From contig CM057228.1 of assembly GCA_029891385.1 (NCBI GenBank), forward strand, positions 25,324,809 through 25,388,808: DNA of 64,000 bases, written 5' to 3'. Source of the DNA: Erythroxylum novogranatense. Taxonomy: Eukaryota; Streptophyta; Magnoliopsida; Malpighiales; Erythroxylaceae. The notes beneath the pieces are model-generated. The model had not been told where the DNA came from. It did no database searches and saw nothing but the letters and a program-made list of their open reading frames with translations. The first letter of the stretch is position 1, and each line of letters begins with the position of its first letter. The translations under genes and the position numbers were made by a program. Positions 49,483 through 61,409 of this stretch are shown in pieces.

Positions 49483-51486
49483 ATGTCAACTGGTAGTTCT
49501 GGGAGTATGGTCGGAGTAGCGGAGGAGATGGCGAGAGAGAGGAAAGACGGTTTGGTTGTGGAGGTACCGCCGAAGACTGCATCGTCAATGACCTATGGGG
49601 AGTTGAACAGGTTGGCCATTAAATTTAACATCCCTTCGTCGTGGAGGCCCCGATTGGCCTTGAAAAATGAGCGGATTCACAAAGAACCGGTGGGTACGTC
49701 GCCGTCTCCGGCAGTTTTTTTACAGTTGGCGGCATGAGGCTTCCATACGCCCCGGTCATTGACGAGGTGTGCTCTATGTTTGGGATGTTGCCGAGTTAGA
49801 TACCTCCAAATAGTTGGAGGTTTATAAATGGATTGGCATTGCTGTGCCACCAGTTCGGCCATCCGGTCTCTGTCGGCGTCCTGCGTCACTTCCTCAGGAT
49901 GAGCCATAGTCCGAGCTCTGGGCAGAATCCCATTTTGCAATATAGAGACGCTTCGGTATCGTCCGCCCGGACGCCTCAAAGATCTCTTCTTGGCTAACCA
50001 AGTACTTTTTCAGTAAAGCCCCAGAGTGTTCCTCGAGTGTCGACCGTGGAGGTATCCTCTCGCCGAGAAGTGGAATGACGCGTCGACCCGTCCTCTCAGA
50101 GAGATGAGTTGGAGGTGATTGGTCGCATCAAGGGCTCGGCAGATCGACTTCGCTCGTCTCATTCAGGATACCCCGGGGCTTCGCTACTTCTTTCCTCGCC
50201 GATCCCCACCTCAGACACGGGCTAAGGAGGAAACCGCCTCGGCGGTTGACTCCTGTGATGGACTTAATTGTTGGACTTTGGTGAGCTAGTTTTATTTTCT
50301 AACTCGATTTTTCGTTGTGCGGCTATGGTGAGGATGGGAGGTGCCCCACCGAGCTTCTACGCCGAGGAAGGAGGCTTCCGGAAGGTGGCGAGGGTGCTGA
50401 TTCGTCCGAGGGGTTGGTCTCCTTGGTAGTGTCGGCGGATGTTTCCCCTGTGGAGGACCTTCCTGTTGCGTCCGAGCCATTGCCGATTGTGACAACGGAT
50501 GCGGGACAGGCAAATCCAGCGGAGGAGGAGGAGGACGGGTCCTCCTCTTAAGAGGAAGAAGTTAGTGCGGTTGGGTGACCTATCTTCCCGCCCGGCAGTG
50601 AGGCCGGGCATGTAAGCGTAAGAGAGGAAGGGAAAGCAAAATCTCAAGATCGGGCAATGGAGCTTGCCCTGAAATTGTCCGAGGATGCCACGCTTGGGGA
50701 TCTCGAGGTGGCCCGCTATCTTGCCGAGAGGGTCACTCCCCCCGTGGAGGAGCAGCTCATGGAAAAGAAGGGTAGCGTGGAGCTGGGATCTCAGCTTGTT
50801 CGTGTCGGCATGCGGGCTGCGACGATGTCCTTCTTGCGTCAGTTGTGGTGGAGACTCTGGACCAGGAAGTCCAGGATCTCCATGTTCAAATGAAGGATTT
50901 GAAGGACGAGCTGTCTGTTGTAAAGGAGGGGAAGGATCTCCTCCAGGCAAAGAATACGTCCTTGGAAGAGGAAAAGAAGGTCTTGTTGACTCGGTTGACC
51001 GCGGTAGAGGGGGAGAGAGAGACTGAGAAGAAAGGGAGGGAGGTGGAGAGGATGGAGAGGGAGGTAGAGGTCGAAGGGTGGAGGAGGACAGTGAGAGTGG
51101 AGCGGGAGCTTAATAGGCAGCTCCGCCTGGATTGCCGTTCCGCGGCGGCGAGTAGGGACAAAGCCGAGAAAACCTTGGAGGAGGTGCGGCAGTCTGTGCG
51201 GGAGCAACGGGTTGAAGCTATCAAGCGGTGGAAAAGGAGGTTCTTGTACGAGGAGAGTTTGGAGCTCGCCTGCGATATAGCCCTCATGGTCTTGAAGAAG
51301 GTCACGAGCTCTATGCTCCGAGGGGTCGATGTGCCCTCGTTCAAGATTATGCCGAGCCCTTATTCTGCGCCTCTCGGACTCTCTTTGGAGGAGATGGAGA
51401 AAGAGTTGAGGGGAGCCGAGAGGCGTTCCGGACGAGCAACTAGATCTCACTCGAGGGGAGGAGGTCCCTATGAAGATGTTCCTTGA
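49483..51486 (+). pseudogene. TR-GAG gag-like protein
   Basis: The start MSTGSSGSMVGVAEEMARER is the first ATG after a pyrimidine-rich leader. The domain usually annotated as putative gypsy-type transposon (Transposase_28-like) lies at about 49690-50020 and reads MRLPYAPVIDEVCSMFGMLP and PPNSWRFINGLALLCHQFG in two frames. The C-terminal frame 50845-51486 is a highly charged coiled coil (LDQEVQDLHVQMKDLKDEL, EEEKKVLLTRL), ending GGGPYEDVP. Several frameshifts and stops separate the parts (stops near 49735 and 49797, frame changes near 50300, 50550 and 50845). The protein may bind element RNA in a capsid-like particle, but that is inferred from its class. Confidence 0.8.
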
Positions 51487-51845
51487 TTGCTCCCGGTTCT
51501 GCTCCTATTGATTTACTCTCGAAGATCTTTCTAATGAAGATACTCCGTGATTGCTCCCACGGTCCTGCCTCGGTTCGGCTTCTCCTCCGTTTCTCAAGGT
51601 TCCCGGGTATTCTCCCTACAATTGTAAAGCTCACTGGTGGGGCTTGTGACTGGGCGATTTTCTTCAATGTGATCTTTGCTTCTTTTAACTTGTCTTTTTA
51701 GTATTCTTGCTTTTTATACTTGGAGAATTTCGATGAAGTTACTCGTAGCCAAACGGCCGAGCAAGTTAAGTCATGTCGACCGATCGACCGCGATCGATCG
51801 TCGTCTCGAGAGTTGTCTTGGCGATCTAGCAGCGATAAGTGAAGG

Positions 51846-52580
51846 CGATTGATGGTTCCGAAGTCTCGTTTTGGGCGACCGACCGGCGAGTGGTCGATCT
51901 ATGGAGATCGCCGAAGCGAGGTCCTGAGGATCTTGTCTGGCGACTGTCGAATGAGGTCGATCTATGGATATCCGAGCCAAAGTGATGGCATCCGAGGATC
52001 GTCTGGCGGCCGATCGAGGTCGACCTATGGAGTTACCGAGCCATAGTGATGGCGCCCTGGGATCTCGTCTGGCGACCGATCGATCGAGGTCGATCTAAGG
52101 AGATACCGAGCCATAGTGATGGCGTCGAGGATCTCGTCTGGCGACCGATCGGCGAGGTCGATCTAAGGAGATCCGAGCCATAGTGATGGCGTCCCTGGAT
52201 CTCGTCTGGCGACCGATCGATCGAGGTCGATCTAAGGAGATCTGAGCCATAGTGATGGCGTCGAGGATCTCGTCTGGCGACCGATCGGTCGAGGTCGATC
52301 TAAGGAGATACCGAGCCATAGTGATGGCGTCGAGGATCTCGTCTCGACGATCGATCGACCGAGGTCGATCTAAGGAGATACCGAGCCATAGTGATGGCGC
52401 CCGAGGATCTCGTCTGGCGACCGATCGGCGAGGTCGATCTAAGGAGATACCGAGCCATAGTGATGGCGCCCGAGGATCTCGTCTGGCGACCGATTGGTCG
52501 AGGTCGATCTAAGAGATCCGAGCCATAGTGATGGCGTCGAGTGGATCTCGTCTGGCGACCGATCGATCGAGGTCGATCTA
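51846..52580 (+). repeat. 69-bp GATC-rich tandem array, about 10-11 units
   Basis: The unit core is ggcgaccgatcg...aggtcgatctaaggagatac then cgagccatagtgatggcg. Unit length varies between about 66 and 70 bp because of small deletions. The first two units are more diverged and the array runs directly into the 3-prime LTR. There is no spacer, so it is not CRISPR-like. Confidence 0.93.
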
Positions 52581-52584
52581 AAGC

Positions 52585-52960
52585 TGTTATTGCCATTCGA
52601 TCCATGTCTCGATGTCATTGAAGCGATCTTGGTGAAAAGTCTCCGCAAAACAAAGGAAGGCACGTCGGGGTGAAATCCGATTTGCCCTCCGACGCCAAGT
52701 AAGTCTTTGGTGGAGGTGAGGTTAATACGATCGAGAAAACAACTAGGTTATGATCTTGTACCTTGGTTATGAGAGAATAATACCTTATATCGTTTTCTGC
52801 TAGGTTTTGGGTCTTTACGTTTCTTACGTACGTGCATGGGAGATTTTCCTATGCTAATGGGCTGTGGATATATAGATTAGACCCAGATTAAGCCATGGTT
52901 GTGAGATTGATCGATCGGCCCGTAATATTGAACTTGGGCCCAATATTGCCGACCCAACCA
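52585..52960 (+). repeat. 3-prime LTR of TR-GAG
   Basis: 376 bp, TGTTATTGCC...CCCAACCA. It is 14 bp shorter than the 5-prime copy because of scattered one-base deletions. Confidence 0.88.
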
Positions 52961-52964
52961 GAAC

Positions 52965-54447
52965 GCAATAGCACTTTGCTTGTATGTATGTTTCTGTTGA
53001 AGATCACCATTCACTGGTATGTGTCAATTGTATCTATTTGTCGACGATTGATTGTTGTTTCGCTTTCTAGTTGTGTTCATTAGTTATTACTAATTTTTAA
53101 ACTCTATTTTGTTTTTGAAACGAGAAATGAGTACCAAGGATTTGTGACTTATGTAATTCTATGTAACAGTTTATACAGACCTTTATTAAAAGTAATTATT
53201 GGTAAGAACTTTTGCGTTCAAAACCCACTGACCACTTCCACTTCTTATGGTGAAGCACATCGAATTAATCAATGCTTGTGTGAGTAGAAGCGTTATGCAA
53301 GCACTCAATTTAAGTGGTGTCACACTCGATTTAATTTATAGTATAAACGGGGCATACACATTTCAAACAAGAAAAATCAGACCTCAGAAATAAATAATCT
53401 CCATTGATATTCTTGCGTTAAGTTCATCGCCACCTTAGTATTTAGAATTGGTACAAGGGCTTTAATGCTTGCGGATCTGTTTCAATCATGGCCTAGTCTG
53501 GAGTAGCAGAGTCGTACAAGAGCTTTCCATTTTAGGTCCAGCATTCGGAATAAATGAGCTTTGAAATACCGGAGGCGTCTTGCCACATTAACTTCTGTTC
53601 AGTGTTCAGCAGCTAAATGATTAAGATGAGAAGTGGGTGGGAAGCGACATGGAAGGACAGAAGGCAGAGCCCAAATGTTCGATGACGTTTTACTGCCCAC
53701 AGGCAAATATTTCAAGAAAATGATTAAAACACTTTCATAAAATTCTGAAACAATATAGTATAATCTCCGAAGTATAAAAATTTACGGTGAGAAACCAAAA
53801 TCATTGGAAGTTTGTACTTTGTCCTTAGCCCTTAAATGCATTCCTTTTAAGTATAAGTTTAAAAAATAAATTAACTAATTTAAATAGTAAGACATCGGAA
53901 CTACCCCTTATGTCTGCATCGAATAGCCGTAAAAACTAAAAACAATGCATGTGTAAATTGGCAATTTGGCAGTCAAAGCAATGTTTATCTAACCATAATT
54001 CTTTCACTATAATCTTACCGACGACACAGACGTCTTCAGGTCGTGAGCTAGTAATAGCTTCAAAACAATCTTACGTATTGCAGTTTGGCATGATAAACCA
54101 ATTCGTAATATGGAAAGCTTTGGTCAAATGCTTCATGCTATATTGTAAACAGTTAAATCATACAACTCAGCTCGAGATGGTCAGCCATGACATCATTTAT
54201 CGAAGCCTAAACAGAAAAACACAGTACTTGGCAAGCCGTGCTAACAATCAATTTCCTTAACCATCAATATGAGTTGGTAAAGTGTGATAATGACCCAAAT
54301 CAGCTTGTGTGCTGTATTAACATTGCTTTGCACCGCCATGCACCAAGCTTCTTCGACCACCAGTAACACAGGCAAAATATACTTTAAACTCCCGAGAGTC
54401 TTACGCTTTCAACCAGTAACACGAAAACATACCTGCCATTCAGTCTA
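52965..54447. other. Intergenic sequence downstream of VPS35
   Basis: No gene recognised. The part next to 54447 (on the minus strand, downstream of the stop) should contain the VPS35 3-prime UTR. Confidence 0.5.
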
Positions 54448-57400
54448 TCACACTTTGACGGGTTCATATTTTTCACCAATGGAACCGCCTTTCTGTTTCT
54501 GGAACTGAATGTAACGCTTTGTGCTAGCTAAGAATGCATCAGTAGCTGGATCTGGAGTACTAGACTCACTTTGCATCTCGGTCATAATCAATTCAATTAG
54601 GCTTTGAATTGCAGCTACCGTGATATGAGTGTTACCCTTCTCAAAGAAATAAAGGTACCTTCAATGAAATAAAAAGTTTAGTTTCCATTTTAAAAAGTTT
54701 TAAGCAAAGCAATTAGCATCAAAGAGCAGCTTGTTACTTGTTCAAGATCTCAACAAACAACGTCACTGATCCGGTGCTGCCTCGTGCAGCATTTGACATT
54801 TGTTGGGCAGCATTTGCAATTCTTAAAGCACGCTTGAGGCAAATCAAAACTCTGGCTCAGAGTGAAAAAATGTTAATGGAGTGTTAGTCAACTAATGGAG
54901 AATTATCAAGGAACCCGCAAGCTAAATTCTAAATGTTTGTAGAATTGCTCTAGGATCGCAGGCCAGTCCCCCTCGATCAAGGGGAAAACAAAAGGCCAAA
55001 GATAAGGACTGAACGTTGTAATATGCTTGGTTTATAATAATATTGAAGCACAAGGCCCACCTTTCTCCATCTTTCAAGTTATCTTGATCGTCAACCCAGA
55101 ACAGATGTGCACACCCATAAACAGCTCTACACTGATCAGGCTTCTTTAAAAGCTTGGCAGAATACTGAATACGTAAAGCTTTGTATCAGAACCATAGTAA
55201 AAAGCTAGCTGGTATGCATTAAAGTTAAAATGAAACTCCATTGCTACTATGGTTACCCCAGTCGCCTTGTGAGTTAACGTATCCCTGTTTTCAACACCAA
55301 AGACATGCATCCTCTGAAGTGTCCCTATTATTAAATGAAGAGCAGTCACCTGTGCCCTAGAATCCTATTATGAAAGACAAAAACAGATAGGTATACCGTT
55401 AAACTCACAACTTTAAATGACTAGCAACTCAGTTAACCATAATAAAGCCATTATTCAGCAAGTTACACTTACCGAAACTTCCTCTTCATACAGAATATAT
55501 GCTTGGGTGAAAAATTCATATGCAACAGGTTCCAAGTCACAGTCATTAGCAGCCTGATTGGAAGCATGAAAGACTAAATCAAACAGGAAAGTGTGACCTC
55601 TCCAAATCATCCTATGGATATTAACACAAGAAGTATCCTTTGTACCTCAGCACATTGCAAGTACAACCGTAATGCAAGCTCAGGCGATGGGACCGCTGAC
55701 AGTGACTCAATAGTCTGGACAGAGCAGTTCAGATTGTTAACGGCATCATAAAATTAGCTCACCAAGATATCTTAATAAAAGACAGAAACCAAGTCTGTAC
55801 CTGGTTTAGAAGCTGAAAGATTTTCTTTGGTGTAGTTGACGTCTCATCTCCAAAAGGGTTTTCATCTGGGGCTTGCAACCGCCTAACCAACTGGGCATCA
55901 CAAATAAAATGCCAGCAAGATAATTCAATCAGAAAAGAATTTCATATTCTCTTTTAGTGCATCAGTCACAAAAGGAGTTGGCCAAGAACCAGTACAAGTT
56001 ATAAAAGCGAAGTCGGACAAAATTGTGCTCTTTGTAACATGTCCAAGATCAAGGTCATGATTTACAGAATTGTGGGCCATTATGCCAACCAGCATTCTTA
56101 CTCTAAGACTAGCAATGCCAGTTAGGTAACTTTATTGTTAGAGTTAGGCATAACCAACCTTAAGTGCTGAAAATACAAGGGGAGGAACAGTGAAGGGTAG
56201 ACGCCTTTGTCCTCCAGTCATAATATGCTTCCTCACATTACATATGATCTGCAATAGTGCAAGAAAGTGAATGGTCTTGAACTATAAAATCAGGCAGCAA
56301 TCAAATTTATGTAACAGCTAAACTCATTTTTAAGCAAGTACATAGAACATGATAGTAGCTCTGAAGGGGAAAAAAAAAAAGTTAAGGATTAGTTTCACCA
56401 AATTATAAATTAACAGTGGAATGGGTAGAATTTATCTTGGAAATTACAGAGATGCAGATTTTTCTAAAACCAAATACCTTATACATTTCCTCTGGATCAT
56501 CATTTGATAGCATCTGGATGAGTCGTGCAACAGAATTCTGCTCCTCATTAAAATCATCTTCATCAACCTAAATAGCACAAGGAAAAGGGGGAATGGATAC
56601 TTAAGAAAGAAAGGCTAAGTAATAAAACAAGAAATAAAGCATTTCATGCTAAATTTCCAAAAGCATATTAAAGGACTCAAAAGATTACTTTCTTCGTTCA
56701 TACATAAAAGCTATAAGTGATCAATGCAAAATGCAACCAACCATAACCAACCTCTTCATGAGTTTCATCCAAATCCTTGATAAGCCCTTCCATTAATTCA
56801 AACAGTGAATCAACCTACAAGATATAACAAATAAGAACCAGGTATGATCATTAAGACAGTATCTGAAAATATTTATCGCCATGGAGATATATAAACCTTG
56901 TCAGCAGTAGGAATACGTGTATTGTTTTTCATAATACTTTGTATTATGACAGTTGCCATGACTTTATTTGTTTCAGTATCAAGGTACTCCATAACACGAG
57001 GATAGTTTGAAAGTTTTAATGCAGTGACTATATCATTATATTTCTCCAAGGGGGCACTCAAAAGTGCAACTATTTGTTTTGTGGATCTACTGTCTTCAAG
57101 CTTCCCATGGCCAGATAGTTTCTTAACACATGCTCCCTGATGATCAATCCAGAAACAAGAACGATTAAATCAAACTTGAATATCAAGATAAGAAACATAT
57201 TGTTATTAAAGCTTCTTGGAATAGCTGGAAGTATGAGGTAAATATAAAAGGTCAACGGAAAACATAAAATCAGTAAATCAAGCGAAGCATACCAAAACTT
57301 GATCTGCGTAATCCAGACGATCAGGATGAACATGAAGAGTAAATGTGAGAAGAGAAGAATATAAAGTTACAGCTCCAAAAATGGGCATATCAACCTGTGC

Positions 57401-60400
57401 TTCTATAACCTGTGTCAAGACATGTATAATTTTTTTTCAGCAGCTTTATGGAGAGGAACAAGTAATATCATGATACAAACATACTGACATCATGACATAA
57501 TATTACAATTGAAACTCAATACTTTCTTTTGAAAGTTGATAGCTGTCACAATGTAATTAACTGAAATAGAATCAGCTTTCCATGTAAAGGAAGAAGTCTA
57601 TCTTTATCTGCTGATGAAACAGAGTTACCAAGATATAAACACACATTAGCAATGATAAACAAAGACGACTCCTTAATAATTTATTCTTTTTGAAGAATTC
57701 TCATTTTTTCACAGAAGGAATTTAATTGCCAAACTTTAATTTCTTGCTCCTCTATTTTCCAACATCGTGGCTTTTGCATAGATTATACCTACCTTTCCTA
57801 TAGCATTGTTCAATTTGGAAAATGCCTCTACTTGCAAGAATTCTGGTAAAACATCTGTGCTTGAAGCTGCATAGTTTGAAAGCCTCTCCATTAATCTAGA
57901 GAGAACGGTCTTGATGTCTACGGATGGCTGAAAAACAAAGACGAAAGATGTACCAAGAGAAAAATCAGCAAGTGACTTGCTGCATTTACCAAATACAGCA
58001 GATCAATAACATGGAAGAACAACTATTGAAAGTATCATTGTCAATAATAACTTAAGTCATTGTCAACCAATTAAGCGAAAAGTAAGGTAGCAAGTGGTAC
58101 CGAGGCATTTACCTGCAGCTGAGGGCATGCACCCAACAATATTTCAAGAGTTTGCAAGTGATACTCATCAGGAAAGACTTGAATGATGCAATCCATCAAA
58201 TAGAATTGAGCAATCTCATCTTTACAATTGACAACCTGTCACATTAAATGGAGGGCAGAATTCGGTTGTCTAATGTTAGCACATCACTCGAAGTATTATA
58301 AACTCCAAACACAATCTACTGACACATTCTATAATATACCTGTTCAAGTACTCTAGGAAGTACAGTATCTCTGTAGAGATCAAGATCAACACCTTCTATC
58401 TGACTGAGGACATGCAAGTTCTTGCCAACCTAACAACAAGCGGACATATGCTAAGTCCCTTTTTGACTACCATGTATACTCGTATAGTCTTATTGCAACA
58501 AATCAACCATTTAGAGGTTATCGGTATTACAAGATCACGCAGCTCACTTCTTTCTTTCTCCCGTTTCTCCTTTTCCCGGGCAGGTCCCTGCAGACCATAA
58601 AGCCCAACAGCAATCCTCAACACAGGATCAGCTAAGAGTATGAATGATTCACAAGCAGTATATGACCTGCATGACCAGAAATCATGCCTTCATGATATAT
58701 TTTACCTTTATGACATGCAAGCAAATGCATGTCAAACATGAGAGCAGGTAGCCATAGATATTCAACCAACCTGATGTTGCATCCGCACCCATAGTTTGTT
58801 CATTTCAGTGAAATTTTGTAGAACAAAGTCAACAGCATCAATGACTGTGTCAGCATCCCTACATAAGTTCACACACCAACTATTAACCAGTTTCAGATAC
58901 ACAAATCAACTGGAATACAGAAAAGAAACTAAAGCAAATATCTATATGACTCGATCATTCAATTATATTAATCAAGGAGATGTTTTACATGCAATGAAGA
59001 CTAATGCATTTTGACTTTCTGGCTATACCTCAGCTGAATACAACCATGTAGATGGCTTGACATATATATCTTGCCACGTTAAATTATCATATATGCTTCA
59101 TGTTACAAAATGACCTGAACTTAGTGAAGATGGCCAAGACTAACCATCTTCACCAATACTATGTCATGTAAGCATAGTTTCCAATAACAACAAAAAGTAA
59201 TTCCTTCTGCCCATCATATAAATTGAAGTTACAACATCTAACATTCTTACCCTTCAAACTCAGAACCAATATCAGGCAATTTATCCCTACTGACTTGTGA
59301 AAGATAACTCCTCAAGAAAAGCCCACGTACAGGATGCTGAATGCCACGGCACATTTCCACAAGATCCTTAAGCACATCTTTAGCTGGAGCTTCTTTTGAT
59401 TTGATATACACAGAACCTACAGTACAAAGGAGATACCTGCAACAGAATTGATGAGAAAACAGTAGAAAAAGCCAATACTGTATTGACAATAGACAAAATC
59501 AATTAAAAATATGGTAAAGGTTAGAGGTAAGAAGCTCTGTATTCAAACTGTCATATTAACTGACTTGTGTCAAGAGAAAACAATACAATCACTGTAAAAT
59601 GTCTCAGACAAGAGAACCGGCAACATTTGCGGTATACTTCAAACAACCAGAACATAAAATGAAAGAACTAAAAAAGACCACATTTGATACTTCAACAAAT
59701 TCAAGCAGAGTAATGCTCGATCAAGATGAAGTGCATCACATGGTGAAATGTATAAGAACTTAGTAGTAGAACCTTTGTGTATCCAATTAAATCAACAAGA
59801 CACATCAGTTAACAAATAACAGTATAAAAATGGGTTAAAACTTTCAACACTTTTACATATCTTCACAAGTTCCCTATTTAGTAAACATCTAAAGGAAGAC
59901 CCAACAACAATACAATCATCTTTAAAAAACAACTCGTTAATGAGCCATAGTTTGCACTGTTATCACAATCCAGATGACGCAAATAAACTGTACAAAACCA
60001 AACTGTCCTCCTTGGTACCAGAAAGGAAAAACCAACAAGCCACAGAAACACAACTGAAGGAACAAAAAATTACTGAAGAAAAAAGATAGGCACGTACAAT
60101 CTAGGCAATATGTTGCCCGCATGTTGCACAAGTTCGTAAAGCTCCACAATTGAGCAGCCACGACGCGCCTCTTCCTTAAAGAACATCTCCAGTTTTCTCA
60201 ACTCATCAAATGATCGCATATCTGCCGCATCAAAACACAATTCACATCCTCCATCTTTGAAAATAACTATTCTAGAGTTGGGAAGTAAAAAAATATATAG
60301 AAAGGGAAACCAAGACTCAATCTGCTAATTAGATCTCGCACAGAAACTCACAGAGTTCATAGTATTTGTGAGGAGAAAGCTTCGAAGTTCGAAGCTCGGA

Positions 60401-60619
60401 GAGCATTTGCGCCGAATACTTCAAAGCATCTCTGAGATTGTTGGAGTCCTGTGCAAAATTTTTAGGGTTTGAGAAAGTCATTTTGCATTCCTCCAATAAA
60501 AGCAAGTAAATAGGAAATAGGGTTACCAGAGCTCGATGCATGTAGAAGGCGTTCTGTTGAAGGCCGGTGATCCCAGCAGCCAGCCACTTCTCCTCGTCTT
60601 CCACGCCATCGGCGATCAT
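54448..60619 (-). CDS. VPS35: VPS35, core subunit of the retromer complex
   Basis: Retromer recycles sorting receptors and other cargo from endosomes. VPS35 is the long solenoid that bridges VPS26 and VPS29. I can place 21 exons (minus strand, 5-prime to 3-prime): 60619-60527, 60448-60352, 60221-60098, 59436-59251, 58858-58771, 58587-58531, 58429-58340, 58235-58113, 57927-57793, 57409-57293, 57136-56897, 56814-56752, 56567-56478, 56248-56159, 55890-55801, 55714-55646, 55553-55473, 55364-55257, 55164-55061, 54851-54738, 54658-54448. They sum to 2370 nt, 789 residues, the normal plant length. The start [16 protein letters not shown] is the conserved family start. The motif PRLYLL (residues 103-108), known to be needed for VPS26 binding, is intact. 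The end is GEKYEPVKV. All introns are GT-AG, with no stop or frame break. Confidence 0.97.
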
Positions 60620-61409
60620 TCTCTCTCTTTTCTCTTATCTCACTTTTGTTCCAAGAGATCTTTAATTGTATCGGACGGAGCTTGAGTTTTGACTTGTGCT
60701 CTGCGAACCTCAACCGCCTGTCCAGTCCTACCACCCAAACACAACTCACTCCCCTTTGGATCCACGTAATCGTCTACGAAGCGGGTCTACCATTTGGCAC
60801 TGGACTCTACGATTACCTTCTTCTTCTTCTTCTTTGGGGTCAAACAAACAATAGCAAATTGCCACGTCAACTTGAACTTTTTTATTTTTTCACTAACTGA
60901 ACCTGGATATGAAACATCATTAAAGTTTTATACATTTTTTTTACCCTTTGCTCCAATAGCAAAATGCCAAGTCAAATTGCAAGTTTCTTTTTTAGACTTG
61001 ATAATTGTCCAGTTGTATCTTTAACGATTCCTTCTTGTCACCTTCCCAACTTTGGCTGGCAGATTGTTGCTTATAGTTTAAGAGCAAAAATGGAAATGAT
61101 TACTAAGGAAAAGAATGATTCTTTATGTTAATTACTTTGTCAACAAAGAGCTCAATTGAGTATGAAGGGGTGAGGAAATCCTCCGACTAAATTCTGAAAA
61201 CTTCCAGATATTATATTAGTGAAGAAGAAAATTCGTATTCCTACAGACATGAATGCCTAATCTCGTCTTTCCTACTTCCAACTAACTAATCTCGAATACA
61301 AATCAAACCCCGAACAAATTGAATGCAGAAACACCTCCACTGCCAGCGACTAAGATTCCACAGTTTCAGTGTCGAGGCAACTTGATATTGGCTACTTGCA
61401 CAAATGAAC
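60620..61409. other. Intergenic between VPS35 and its tandem neighbour
   Basis: About 790 bp holding the VPS35 5-prime UTR and promoter (minus strand) and the 3-prime UTR of the upstream gene. No clear TATA box is visible for VPS35, in keeping with a broadly expressed gene. No other gene recognised. Confidence 0.5.

Larger units (their letters stand above)
48325..52960 (+). mobile_element. TR-GAG: non-autonomous LTR retrotransposon with gag only
   Basis: A 4.6-kb element with LTRs 48325-48714 and 52585-52960 and the 4-bp flank GAAC on both sides (48321-48324, 52961-52964). The LTRs end CCGACCCAACCA. The only coding content is a gag-like protein with the plant putative gypsy-type transposon domain and a long coiled coil. 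No protease, RT or integrase is seen. This is the layout of TR-GAG elements, which depend on other retrotransposons for reverse transcription and integration. A GC- and GATC-rich tandem array occupies the last 0.8 kb before the 3-prime LTR. Confidence 0.85.

Noticed and set aside
50839..51450. 203-codon ORF antisense to the TR-GAG coiled coil
   Set aside because: Shadow of a Glu/Lys-rich coiled-coil frame on the other strand, with a low-complexity Leu/Pro translation and no family match.
51846..52580. Repeated 69-bp units that could be read as a coding repeat protein
   Set aside because: Open frames on both strands arise from the repeat composition. Unit length is not constant or a multiple of three, so no conserved frame can exist.
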